A stretch of 38,890 bases of DNA from a virus, in IMG/VR virus record IMGVR_UViG_3300042465_002416, positions 1 through 38,890 of that record, one strand, 5' to 3'. The notes below the pieces were generated by a model. The model ran no database searches. It saw only the letters and a list, made by a program, of their open reading frames with translations, and was not told where the DNA came from. A program made the translations under genes and the position numbers. Position 1 is the first letter of the stretch; each line of letters begins with the position of its first letter. Below, one piece after another: positions 1 to 8,096 of the stretch.

Positions 1-2075
1 AACCAACAGACATTGAACCAGCAGGCGCACCTACCAATGGTACATACTGGTTAGACTTGGCTAATACAAGCTGGGGTATTTTTGAAGCATCAGCAATTGG
101 TACATCTAGCTGGGTTACAAAAACTCCTTTAGTTATCACCGACTCTGCCGATACTGTCAGTTCTGCAGGTGTAGTTCCTGCTACTTCAATTGGCGCCAAT
201 GGTGATTATGCAGTTGTAGCAACTTCTACAGTTTCTAGTTATCAAGTATATAAAAAAATATCAGGCGCTTGGGAAATTTGTACAACAGCAAACTCTGCAA
301 TTTCCACAGTTTTTGTTTCAGCTCACTATAATATTCCTACAGCAACAGCGGCTGGTGATGTATGGTTAAAGACTACAAGTCCTAACAATGGTTTAAGTTT
401 AGCAGTTAAAAAATATGTAAGTGCTAATATTCCAGACAATAGCCCATGGGTAGTTGTAGCAACTCCAGTTTATGTCAATGACTCGGCAGCTACTACAGGT
501 TTTGCAAGTGCATTATCTGCAGGTAAAGTATATGCTAAAGCAGACACCGGAAGTGCCAATGTAGAATTACGTTATTATGACGGCAGCAACTGGAATGCAT
601 TAAATGAACAATCTGGTGCTAGTGCTCCGGTAGGCGCAACAATAGACGGTACATTGTGGTACAATACTAGTTTGGCAGTTGACTTATATGTAAAAGCAAA
701 TAGTCAATGGGAACCAATAGGCAGCGATATCACTATTGATTCTAATGCTCCAAGTAGTCCTGCAAACGGTGATTTCTGGATTGACAGTAGCGATGTAGAA
801 AACTATCCTGGAATTTATGAATACGATGGTAGTTCTTGGGTTTCTCGCAATGTAACAGACCAAACAACTCCTAACGGTGTTGTATTTGCTGATTTAACCG
901 TTACAGCTAGTGATACTACAAATGGCACAGGTGGAGCAACAGCAGTTGACGAAAATGCTCCTGATCCTTTATTGTATCCAAATGGTATTTTATTATGGAA
1001 TGGTATCGTTTCAACAGGTAACGTTAAACAATACAGTGATGTATTGGATGCCAGTGGTGTTGCTACGGGCGACAAGGCATGGTTTACATTCAGCGGTAAC
1101 AAAGAAGACGGTAGCCCATATATGTTGCGTAAAGCACAACGTCGAGCAGTAGTTAAATCATTACAAAGCGCGGTTGCCAGCAATGAAACAATTCGTGAAG
1201 AAATGACCTTCTTTACTTTGATTGCGGCTCCAGGTTATCCAGAACTAATCGACGAAATGTTGTCATTGAATACAGACCGTAAAGAAACAGCATTTGTTAT
1301 TGTCGATACTCCAATGCGTTTAGCCCCACAAGGTCAAACATTGATCGATTGGATGAGCGGTAATAATGCAAGTAGCACAGGCGAAGATGGTTTAATTGTC
1401 AGTGGTGGTTCTGCATATCAGGCAGCATGTTACTACCCAAGTGCATTGGCAACTGATTTAAGTGGCAACGATGTTGTTGTTCCAGCAAGTCACGTTGTTC
1501 TAAGAACTTATGCATACAACGACCAGGTTGCTTATCCTTGGTTCGCTCCAGCTGGTTTAACACGCGGTGTTGTAACCAATGCAAGTAACGTGGGTTACAT
1601 CAACGGAGAAGGCGAATTTATACCAGTGGCATTGACAACAGGTCAGCGTGATACATTGTATGGCGATGGCAGTAGAGTTGGTTTAAATCCAATTGCACGT
1701 TTCCCAGGACAAGGTGTTTATGTTTTCGGTCAGAAAACATTACAAACTGGTTCTAGTGCATTAGATAGAGTTAACGTTGCTCGTTTATTGGCTTACTTAC
1801 GTGAGCGTTTTGATCCGCTGGCTCGTCCGTTTATATTTGAACCCAACGACAAGATCACTCGTGCTAATGTAAAACAAGTTTTTGATAGTTTCTTAGGTGA
1901 GTTGCTTGCCAAACGTGCTATCTATGACTTCATTGTTGTCTGTGATGAAACAAACAACACCCCTGCCAGAATTGACAGAAATGAATTATATGTTGATGTT
2001 GCCATCGAGCCAGTTAAGGCCGCTGAGTTCATTTACATTCCAGTTCGTGTTGTCAACACAGGCGAGTTATCATAA
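1..2075 (+). CDS. gp18: Contractile tail sheath protein (gp18-like), 5' partial
   Basis: The reading frame is open to the left edge (codons begin at base 3), so the N-terminus lies outside the window; 690 residues are visible. The C-terminal 300 residues carry the gp18 core: a segment resembling LLAYLRERFDPLARPFIFEP, then an FDSFLGELLAKRAIYDF stretch and the terminal VDVAIEPVKAAEFIYIPV strand that interlocks sheath subunits. The visible first 280 residues are not core fold. They hold about six loose copies of a module whose hallmark is G-[D/T/K]-x-[W/Y/A], starting near bases 39, 201, 354, 522, 648 and 768, each followed by a short Y/V...SxW strand. This region probably forms extra domains exposed on the outside of the sheath. 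Followed 31 bases later by the tube gene, as expected for the sheath-tube pair. Core identity is secure; the role of the repeats is inferred. Confidence 0.93.
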   Translation, partial: PTDIEPAGAPTNGTYWLDLANTSWGIFEASAIGTSSWVTKTPLVITDSADTVSSAGVVPATSIGANGDYAVVATSTVSSYQVYKKISGAWEICTTANSAISTVFVSAHYNIPTATAAGDVWLKTTSPNNGLSLAVKKYVSANIPDNSPWVVVATPVYVNDSAATTGFASALSAGKVYAKADTGSANVELRYYDGSNWNALNEQSGASAPVGATIDGTLWYNTSLAVDLYVKANSQWEPIGSDITIDSNAPSSPANGDFWIDSSDVENYPGIYEYDGSSWVSRNVTDQTTPNGVVFADLTVTASDTTNGTGGATAVDENAPDPLLYPNGILLWNGIVSTGNVKQYSDVLDASGVATGDKAWFTFSGNKEDGSPYMLRKAQRRAVVKSLQSAVASNETIREEMTFFTLIAAPGYPELIDEMLSLNTDRKETAFVIVDTPMRLAPQGQTLIDWMSGNNASSTGEDGLIVSGGSAYQAACYYPSALATDLSGNDVVVPASHVVLRTYAYNDQVAYPWFAPAGLTRGVVTNASNVGYINGEGEFIPVALTTGQRDTLYGDGSRVGLNPIARFPGQGVYVFGQKTLQTGSSALDRVNVARLLAYLRERFDPLARPFIFEPNDKITRANVKQVFDSFLGELLAKRAIYDFIVVCDETNNTPARIDRNELYVDVAIEPVKAAEFIYIPVRVVNTGELS

Positions 2076-2076
2076 T

Positions 2077-2084
2077 GATAAATA
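2077..2084 (+). promoter_or_regulatory. Late-type promoter GATAAATA before the tube gene
   Basis: GATAAATA lies 22 bases before the gp19 ATG, just after the sheath stop codon, with a GAAGGAG Shine-Dalgarno between. T4 late promoters have TATAAATA at -10 and no -35 box. The same octamer recurs before other structural genes here. Confidence 0.6.
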
Positions 2085-2106
2085 ACATAGCCGAAGGAGA
2101 AACAAC

Positions 2107-2718
2107 ATGGCAGATTTAACACAATTTGGAGTTCCAACAACAGGCACTAATGCAATGGTGATGCCTAAACTCCAATATCGATTCAGAGTTAACTTGTATA
2201 ACTTTGGTAGAAACAACGGTAGTACTGTTGAGATGACACAGAATGTAGTTAGTGTAAATAGACCTAGTCTAACACACGATGAAATTACTTTGGATGCTTA
2301 CAACAGTCGTGCTTACCTTGCTGGCAAGCACAGCTGGGAACCAATTACTTTAACTTTACGCGACGACATCAACGGTACAGTTACCAAGCATGTAGCAAGT
2401 CAATTACAGAAACAATTAAACCAAGGTTTACAAAGTGCTCCAACAGCAGGACGTGACTATAAGTTTGGTATGGTAATTGAACAGCTAGATGGTAGTCAAC
2501 CAGGGTTAGTCATTGAAAGCTGGAGTTTAAATGGATGTTTCATCCAAAACGTAAACTACGGTGAAAACAATTACGCAACTAGTGATGTAATGCAAATTAC
2601 ACTACAGATCCGATATGATGCCGCAGACATTCACGGCGATGCAGTCGGTGCAGCCACTACACAAGGCGCATTGACTACTGGCGTATTACCGATTGGCGCA
2701 GGCAACTCTGCAACATAA
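2107..2718 (+). CDS. gp19: Tail tube protein (gp19-like)
   Basis: 203-residue protein that polymerises into the inner tail tube through which DNA passes, surrounded by the sheath. It has the T4 gp19 pattern: an N-terminal strand reading MPKLQYRFRVNLYNFG, a central HSWEPITLTLRDD strand, and a C-terminal WSLNGCFIQNVNYGENNYAT...MQITLQIRYD segment. Length matches the family (T4 gp19 is 163 residues; relatives reach about 200-210). It follows the sheath gene and has a strong Shine-Dalgarno (GAAGGAG) 7 bases before ATG plus a late-type octamer, consistent with a highly expressed structural protein. Confidence 0.9.
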   Translation: MADLTQFGVPTTGTNAMVMPKLQYRFRVNLYNFGRNNGSTVEMTQNVVSVNRPSLTHDEITLDAYNSRAYLAGKHSWEPITLTLRDDINGTVTKHVASQLQKQLNQGLQSAPTAGRDYKFGMVIEQLDGSQPGLVIESWSLNGCFIQNVNYGENNYATSDVMQITLQIRYDAADIHGDAVGAATTQGALTTGVLPIGAGNSAT

Positions 2719-2727
2719 GGATAATAC

Positions 2728-3612
2728 ATGGCGGCATTAACTGACGCTATGAAATGGTACAACTTAGGCGGGCTTAAAGCGGCCCGCCTAAAGTTCCATT
2801 TTAAAGTAGAAATCTTTAGCGCACAATATACAGCAGAACTTCAAACACCAGCTAGGCTGATATTTGATGCTGTTCGTACGATTGAACTTCCTAAGTATAG
2901 CATAGAAACAGAAGTAGCAAACGCATGGAACGTGCGTCAACCTATCCCAACTAAAATTAACTTTGAACCGATCAGTATCTCATTTACTGATACGTTAGAT
3001 AACAGGTTTCAAACTTTTATTAAAAACTATATGAACATCATCAGTGGTAATTTTGCACCACAGACAAAGTCGATGCGTAAAGGCTTTGATGGTTTTGGTA
3101 TCAGGATGTTAGAGACTGGTAAAGATTGTCCTATAGATAAAATTGTTATTACTAGATTTTACGGCGCAGATGCTGATAGAGAAAATCTACAAACACCCAG
3201 TGTAGTGACATTATGGCGCCCGAAGATTGTCGATGTGCAACATGACACATTAGATTATAGTGTCAGCGAAGCAATTACATGGCAAGTAAGTTTACGTTAT
3301 GAAAGCGTTACATATACTGATAGTACTTCATCGACAGTCAGTAGTCCGCAAGCAACAACTGGTAGTCCGCAGGCAACTTCTGCCAATCGAGATAACTCTT
3401 ATGCTAAACAAGTAGAAGAGCAAATTAAATTAAATAACACTATTCCTCCCAAAGATTTAAATGCAGAAAGTGTAAAGCAATCTCAAACGGCAGCAATGTC
3501 GCCTACTAGATCAATCGATCAAGCAGTTAATAGATTAGGAGATCCAAATGCGGCTCCTTATACAGGTGATGACCCTATAATCAAGGCAAGACTTGCCAGC
3601 GGCCGAGGTTAA
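2728..3612 (+). CDS. Second tube-fold protein (gp19 paralogue or gp54-like tube initiator)
   Basis: 294 residues, starting 9 bases after gp19 with an AAGGAT Shine-Dalgarno. The first 200 residues follow the tube-fold order of beta strands: LKFHFKVEIF, a DAVRTIELPKYSIE strand, INFEPISISFTDT, and a late WQVSLRYESV strand resembling the gp19 C-terminal strand. The last 90 residues are low-complexity (Ser/Thr/Gln/Asn-rich, with a repeated SSPQATTGSPQATS stretch) and look disordered. In T4, the baseplate tube-nucleating proteins gp48 and gp54 share the gp19 fold, and gp54 is of similar length (320 residues). Position beside gp19 favours a tube-related role; whether it caps, initiates or terminates the tube cannot be decided here. 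Confidence 0.6.
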   Translation: MAALTDAMKWYNLGGLKAARLKFHFKVEIFSAQYTAELQTPARLIFDAVRTIELPKYSIETEVANAWNVRQPIPTKINFEPISISFTDTLDNRFQTFIKNYMNIISGNFAPQTKSMRKGFDGFGIRMLETGKDCPIDKIVITRFYGADADRENLQTPSVVTLWRPKIVDVQHDTLDYSVSEAITWQVSLRYESVTYTDSTSSTVSSPQATTGSPQATSANRDNSYAKQVEEQIKLNNTIPPKDLNAESVKQSQTAAMSPTRSIDQAVNRLGDPNAAPYTGDDPIIKARLASGRG

Positions 3613-3615
3613 CAT

Positions 3616-3894
3616 ATGGCATTAGAAGCATCTAAATATGACGTACTTTATGGCAAACTATTAAAATTAGGACTTGCTGTTGATCAAGCAAAGACATTAT
3701 CAAAAGTGTTATATGATATTAGTATAGAACAAGGCGTATCCACAGACGAATTACTAAAGTATGTTAATTCAAATGGGTTGAGATATGACAATGAAGTATA
3801 TGCATTACTTAATAAGGCCAGAACAAACAGCAGTCAAATTGGATATATAGATCAAGACAACATACCTTCCGCGATTGTCAAACAGGCAGTATAA
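3616..3894 (+). CDS. Small helical protein of unknown function in the tail/head cluster
   Basis: 92 residues, 3 bases after the previous stop and abutting the next ATG (stop TAA followed directly by ATG), so it is translated in one operon with the tube paralogue and gp4. Composition is helical (Leu/Lys/Asp/Ala-rich) with no signal peptide, cysteine or recognisable motif. No family recognised; a small morphogenesis factor is suggested by position only. Confidence 0.65.
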   Translation: MALEASKYDVLYGKLLKLGLAVDQAKTLSKVLYDISIEQGVSTDELLKYVNSNGLRYDNEVYALLNKARTNSSQIGYIDQDNIPSAIVKQAV

Positions 3895-4359
3895 ATGGCT
3901 TATAACTTTACACAAGGATATTTTACACCTACTAATCCGAGCAAGTATATAGGTAGTAATAGCCCAAAGTATCGTAGCAGTTGGGAACTAACAGTGATGC
4001 GATTCTGTGATAATCACCCAGCGGTTATAGGATGGGCCAGTGAAAGTTTACGCATACCTTATCGTAATCCATTTACAGGAAAAGACACAACATATTATCC
4101 AGACTTCTTAATCACTTACCAAGACAAAGCTGGTAATAAAATCAGTGAAATTATCGAAGTTAAGCCACGCAAACAAGCTAGACTAGATGAAGCAAACACA
4201 CAGCAGGAAAAAGCCGCAGTGGTGTTAAATATGGCCAAGTGGGAAGCATGTAGACTTTGGTGCCAACGTCATGGTATGAAGTTTAGAATACTCACAGAAG
4301 AAGATATATATAATAACTGGCAACCACGAACTGCTGCCAAAAGAACGAAAAAACGATGA
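3895..4359 (+). CDS. gp4: Head completion nuclease (gp4-like)
   Basis: 154 residues, close to T4 gp4 (150). gp4 acts late in head maturation, before tail joining. The fold is a PD-(D/E)XK nuclease and the residues are visible: E31 in YRSSWE, the YYPDFLI motif with D70, and IIEVKPRKQ with E88 and K90, spaced like TnsA/gp4 proteins. The start is fixed by the directly abutting stop of the upstream gene. The stop overlaps the gp16 start by 4 bases, giving a gp4-gp16 translational unit. Confidence 0.88.
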   Translation: MAYNFTQGYFTPTNPSKYIGSNSPKYRSSWELTVMRFCDNHPAVIGWASESLRIPYRNPFTGKDTTYYPDFLITYQDKAGNKISEIIEVKPRKQARLDEANTQQEKAAVVLNMAKWEACRLWCQRHGMKFRILTEEDIYNNWQPRTAAKRTKKR

Positions 4360-4862
4360 CTAAAAAACTTGAAGATTTTTTTAATGTAGAAACTACAGAA
4401 TCAGATGCAGAGGATCAACTGCCTTTGACAGCCGAAAAAGTAGTTCCAATAGAAACAACTATCGCTCTAGTTCACGAACAACTGACCATAGCAGATAGAA
4501 TTGATCGAGCACTGCCTACCGTTAGAGGATTGGACGTAGAAGACAGAGATTTAGATGATTATGCAGAACGTGCCATGGAAAGTTTCGAGCGTTTAATGGA
4601 TCTTGGCTATAATATGGATGATAGAAATGCAGGTAAAGTATTTGAAGTAGCCAGTACCATGATGAATAATGCCATTTCTGCTAAAACAGCCAAGTTGGAC
4701 AAGAAGCTAAAGATGATCGATCTACAGTTAAAGGCAGCTAAACTAGCACAAACAGCCAAAACTGAAGATGATAATAGCCCACAAGGCCTGGGTGATTTAA
4801 CTACAGATCGCAATGCTATATTGAATCTAATCAGCCAGAACCTTAAAAACAAAGATAAATAA
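4356..4862 (+). CDS. gp16: Terminase small subunit (gp16-like)
   Basis: 168 residues, near T4 gp16 (164). Small terminase forms a ring that recognises concatemeric DNA and stimulates gp17 for packaging. Visible: an acidic N-terminal tail, a central helical segment reading DLDDYAERAMESFERLMDLG, and a KVFEVASTMMNNAISAKTAKLDKKLKMIDLQ helix pair matching the gp16 coiled-coil oligomerisation core. The ATG overlaps the gp4 stop (ATGA). In T4 gp16 directly precedes gp17; here two unrelated genes lie between them (4880-6543). Confidence 0.8.
   Translation: MTKKLEDFFNVETTESDAEDQLPLTAEKVVPIETTIALVHEQLTIADRIDRALPTVRGLDVEDRDLDDYAERAMESFERLMDLGYNMDDRNAGKVFEVASTMMNNAISAKTAKLDKKLKMIDLQLKAAKLAQTAKTEDDNSPQGLGDLTTDRNAILNLISQNLKNKDK
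4854..4861 (+). promoter_or_regulatory. Late-type promoter GATAAATA before 4880 gene
   Basis: GATAAATA lies 18 bases before the ATG at 4880 and overlaps the gp16 stop codon; GGAGAAA precedes the ATG as ribosome site. It matches the recurring late-type octamer of this window and would let the 4880-8075 group be transcribed separately from gp16. Confidence 0.5.
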
Positions 4863-4879
4863 AGTATCGGAGAAACGAA

Positions 4880-5509
4880 ATGCCTACTCTATTTGAATAC
4901 ATTGAACAACTAAAAGAAAAACACGAAGTGCGTGTTAAATTCGCCTGCGAAGTAACAGACGAAATGATGGACAAGATTGAGCGTCACTTGCAAAAGTATG
5001 ATGCTGAAAAAGTCTCAAGTCCAAGCAAAACAATTTTACAAGCTCGTCCATTAGACTTTCCTAACTTGGACATGGGTGAGATTTATATCATTGATTTTAC
5101 TAGCAACTTGCCAGTAAGTAATCACATGCTTAAACAAGAACTAGCAAAACTATTAAATGTCAGTGAAGGACTGGTCGTTGTTCGTGGTGTAAACGAAGAT
5201 CGTGAGATAGAACAAGAAGAAGAAAAGTTTCAAGATAAAAAAGAAGAATATAAAGTTAAGTTGGGCGCAGACTATGACAAAAGCGAAGGCAGTGATGTCA
5301 AAGCCGCAGAAGTATTCGGCGACAAGTTTAACGGTAGTTTATTAAAAGAACTTAAAAAGATCAGTGACAGCAAAAAGAAGGAAATTAAAACTCCAAAGAT
5401 TGTTAAAGATCCAGACGTTCCTGCAAGCACACCAGTGATTGGTGACAGCGCAACAACTAACAAAAAAAGTCCAGTGGCTAATCGCGGTCCAGTGATTGCT
5501 AAGAAATAA
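4880..5509 (+). CDS. Unknown protein between small and large terminase genes
   Basis: 209 residues. Residues 1-110 look like a compact alpha/beta domain: a helix ending in EKH, a strand VRVKFACEV, helix DEMMDKIERHLQKYD, then strands around IYIIDFTSNLPVSNHMLKQELAKLL and LVVVRGVNED. Residues 112-209 are a long Lys/Glu-rich, probably extended or coiled region with a basic end. There is no catalytic motif and no family recognised with confidence; proteins of this type occur as virion proteins in T4-like phages of aquatic bacteria (recollection, not checked). Late-type promoter and GGAG ribosome site upstream. Confidence 0.6.
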   Translation: MPTLFEYIEQLKEKHEVRVKFACEVTDEMMDKIERHLQKYDAEKVSSPSKTILQARPLDFPNLDMGEIYIIDFTSNLPVSNHMLKQELAKLLNVSEGLVVVRGVNEDREIEQEEEKFQDKKEEYKVKLGADYDKSEGSDVKAAEVFGDKFNGSLLKELKKISDSKKKEIKTPKIVKDPDVPASTPVIGDSATTNKKSPVANRGPVIAKK

Positions 5510-5520
5510 GGAAAAATATT

Positions 5521-6543
5521 ATGAACAGTTTACATGATTTAATGAAACGACTAAGCAGTATTGGCCAAGTCACTGAAGCAGAAGAAAAATGCTCCGAATG
5601 TGGTTGCACTCCATGTGAGTGCGATGACAAAGACAAAGTCGACGAAGCTAAAAAGCCAGATGCTGACAAAGATGGTATTCCTGATTGGGCTGACAAGGAC
5701 GAAGAAAAAGTCGACGAAGGCGCATTAGATACATTAAAGAAATTCGGCAAAAAAGCATTGGACACATTAGGTCATCCTGATGATGAAGAAATGATTAAAG
5801 ATTTACAAAGAAAAGTCGGTGTACCGCAGACAGGTAAAAAACCCGGCGAAGAAGAAAAATCAATGAAAGAAAGTGCTTTAAATTTATTACGCAGATACGC
5901 TGGTATTCAAGAAGCAACGATCGATGAAGACGATGTCGAAGAAGGAAATGAATTCAGTGGTGCATTAAAAGCAGCCAAGGCCGCAGGTCAAGAAGAATTT
6001 GAAGTAGGCGGTAAAAAATATAAAGTAAACGAATGCGGCGACATGCACATGCCAATGGGCTCCGAAATGAGTCCAATGAGTGCTGTCAGCGACATGGCCA
6101 GTCCTATTCAAGTTATCGGAAATCCTGAAGCTGAAGTAGAACCAGAAGGTCCGCACATGGAAGTTCCTATGGCAGCAGAAACTCCAAAAGCAACATACAC
6201 ATTGAATATTCAAAATGGCGAAAACAATTTAAGTATGACAACTGACATGCCTGATGAAATTATTCACATCATGAAGTTAGCTGGTGTTAACAACGGTGCC
6301 AAAGTAAGCAAAAAAGAAATGCCGGCAGATGGTGAACAAGAAGTAGAAGAGTCTGGTTATGAAAATACTCCGGACAATACTCGAGCACGTGATCCACAGG
6401 CACATGGCGACATCCGTGATTGGGGACAAAAAGGCACCGGCTCAGGCAAACCAAACTATCCTGGTACACGTGCCAGTGGCGACAACCCAATGAGCGAACA
6501 GCGTATGATGGAAGATTACAAACACTTTAAAGCGGGCAAATGA
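5521..6543 (+). CDS. Acidic Cys-cluster / Ca-loop protein of unknown function
   Basis: 340 residues, strongly acidic and mostly low complexity. Residues 20-36 hold a tight cysteine cluster, CSECGCTPCEC, which could bind a metal. Residues 46-60 hold a DADKDGIPDWADKDE loop, the spacing of a thrombospondin type-3/dockerin-like calcium site. The middle is rich in Met, Pro and Glu, and the C-terminal part is Gly/Pro/Arg-rich. It follows the 4880 gene by 11 bases (AAGGAAAA ribosome site), and its stop overlaps the gp17 start (ATGA), tying it to terminase expression. I do not recognise the family; a structural, scaffold-like or packaging-associated role is inference from position and disorder. Confidence 0.6.
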   Translation: MNSLHDLMKRLSSIGQVTEAEEKCSECGCTPCECDDKDKVDEAKKPDADKDGIPDWADKDEEKVDEGALDTLKKFGKKALDTLGHPDDEEMIKDLQRKVGVPQTGKKPGEEEKSMKESALNLLRRYAGIQEATIDEDDVEEGNEFSGALKAAKAAGQEEFEVGGKKYKVNECGDMHMPMGSEMSPMSAVSDMASPIQVIGNPEAEVEPEGPHMEVPMAAETPKATYTLNIQNGENNLSMTTDMPDEIIHIMKLAGVNNGAKVSKKEMPADGEQEVEESGYENTPDNTRARDPQAHGDIRDWGQKGTGSGKPNYPGTRASGDNPMSEQRMMEDYKHFKAGK

Positions 6544-8075
6544 GCGGTCAAGCGGTTTTAGTAAAACAGCCATACAAAAAAGAAAATTATACAGAGAATC
6601 AGATAGCGGAGATTGTAAAATCCGCTACTGATCCTATATACTTCATTGGCGAGTATATGTGGATACAACATCCCACAAAAGGTCGTGTTAAGTTCGAACT
6701 CTACGACTATCAAATTGAATTAATCAACGCTTATCAAAATCACAAATATAGTATTAATATGCTTGGCCGACAAATGGGCAAGTCAACTTGTGCCGCAGGT
6801 TACTTGTTATGGTTCGCTATGTTTGTTCCAGACAGTACGATTCTTATTGCCGCACACAAATACACAGGCTCGCAGGAGATCATGCAACGTGTGCGCTTTA
6901 TGTATGAAAGTCTGCCTGAATGGATTAAAGCAGGCGCAGTAAGTTACAATAAAGGTAGCATTGATTTTGATAATGGCAGTCGTATTGTCAGTGCCACAAC
7001 AACAGAAAATACTGGTCGTGGTATGAGTATTACCTTAGTATACTTAGACGAGTTTGCTTTCGTTCCGCCGCGTATTGCTAAAGAATTCTGGACAGCACTA
7101 AGCCCAACACTATCAACAGGTGGTAAATGTATTATTACAAGCACACCTAACCAAGACAATGACCAATTCGCACAGATTTGGAACGATGCCATTAAAAAGT
7201 TTGACGAGTTCGGCAACGACCGTGAAGTGGGTAAAAATGGCTTTAAGAGCATTAAGTACATTTGGAGTGACCATCCTGACCGAGACGAGGCCTGGGCAGA
7301 CCACGAACGCAGTAAGATTGGCAATGAACGTTTCATGCGTGAACATGAATGCTTGTTCATTACAGCAGATGAAACTTTAATCAGTAGTTTAGTTCTTACA
7401 AACTTGCAAGGTGAAGATCCCTATGAACGAGTAGGACAACTTAGAGTATATACTCCCATTGACAAAGATAAGATATATGTAGCAGCCTGGGATCCTAGTT
7501 TAGGTACTGGTGGTGATGCAGCCGCCATAGAGATTTTTAGTTTACCTGACTTAGTTCAAGTAGCAGAGTGGCAACACAACAAAACAGATATACGTGGACA
7601 GCTAAGAAATTTTATTACTATACTGGATTGGTTACGTGAAAAAGGTGCGAGCAATGACAATATCTATTGGAGTGTGGAAAACAATACTCTGGGCGAAGCC
7701 GCACTAGTTGCTATTCAAGAATACGGCGAAGAACGTATTGCTGGACATTTTATCAGCGAAGCCGGCGCTAAACGTCGTGGCTTTAACACAACAAATAAAA
7801 GTAAAATAGCCGCTTGTACCAAATTAAAATACTACATCGAAAGCAGTAAAATGCACCCAAAAAGTAAGAGTTTAGTTCAAGAATTAAAAACCTTTGTGGC
7901 CAAAGGAACTAGCTTTGCAGCCAAAGAAGGAGAAACAGATGATTTGGTCATGGGTACAATACTAGCAGTTAGACTAATCGAATATGTTATGAAGTATGAC
8001 GAAGCAACATATAACACGCTAGTCGAACGAAACAGCGGCGATTATTTACAACCCATGCCAATTGGAATAATTTAA
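6540..8075 (+). CDS. gp17: Terminase large subunit (gp17-like packaging ATPase-nuclease)
   Basis: 511 residues. It pumps DNA into the prohead and cuts the concatemer. ATPase: Walker A GRQMGKST (76-83), Walker B LVYLDEFAF (166-174, D170/E171), coupling motif TSTPN (200-204). RNase H-like nuclease: D318 in AAWDPSLGTGGD, E380 in SVENNTLGEAAL, and the acidic pair D467/D468 in GETDDLVMG, so all three acidic positions expected of the gp17 nuclease are retained. Shorter than T4 gp17 (610) but normal for the cyanophage-type branch. Start overlaps the upstream stop by 4 bases. No intein or frameshift. Confidence 0.96.
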   Translation: MSGQAVLVKQPYKKENYTENQIAEIVKSATDPIYFIGEYMWIQHPTKGRVKFELYDYQIELINAYQNHKYSINMLGRQMGKSTCAAGYLLWFAMFVPDSTILIAAHKYTGSQEIMQRVRFMYESLPEWIKAGAVSYNKGSIDFDNGSRIVSATTTENTGRGMSITLVYLDEFAFVPPRIAKEFWTALSPTLSTGGKCIITSTPNQDNDQFAQIWNDAIKKFDEFGNDREVGKNGFKSIKYIWSDHPDRDEAWADHERSKIGNERFMREHECLFITADETLISSLVLTNLQGEDPYERVGQLRVYTPIDKDKIYVAAWDPSLGTGGDAAAIEIFSLPDLVQVAEWQHNKTDIRGQLRNFITILDWLREKGASNDNIYWSVENNTLGEAALVAIQEYGEERIAGHFISEAGAKRRGFNTTNKSKIAACTKLKYYIESSKMHPKSKSLVQELKTFVAKGTSFAAKEGETDDLVMGTILAVRLIEYVMKYDEATYNTLVERNSGDYLQPMPIGII

Positions 8076-8083
8076 TTAAAATA

Positions 8084-8091
8084 GGTAAATA
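8084..8091 (+). promoter_or_regulatory. Late-type element GGTAAATA, 5 bases before ATG
   Basis: GGTAAATA ends 5 bases before the ATG at 8097. A T4 late promoter this close would start RNA about at the ATG, and there is no convincing Shine-Dalgarno. The spacing is identical to that at 23831-23838 / ATG 23844. Confidence 0.4.
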
Positions 8092-8096
8092 AGTGT

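Noticed and set aside
815-1183. Minus-strand ORF inside the sheath gene
   Set aside because: A shadow of the strong sheath reading frame; no ribosome site or protein-like composition.
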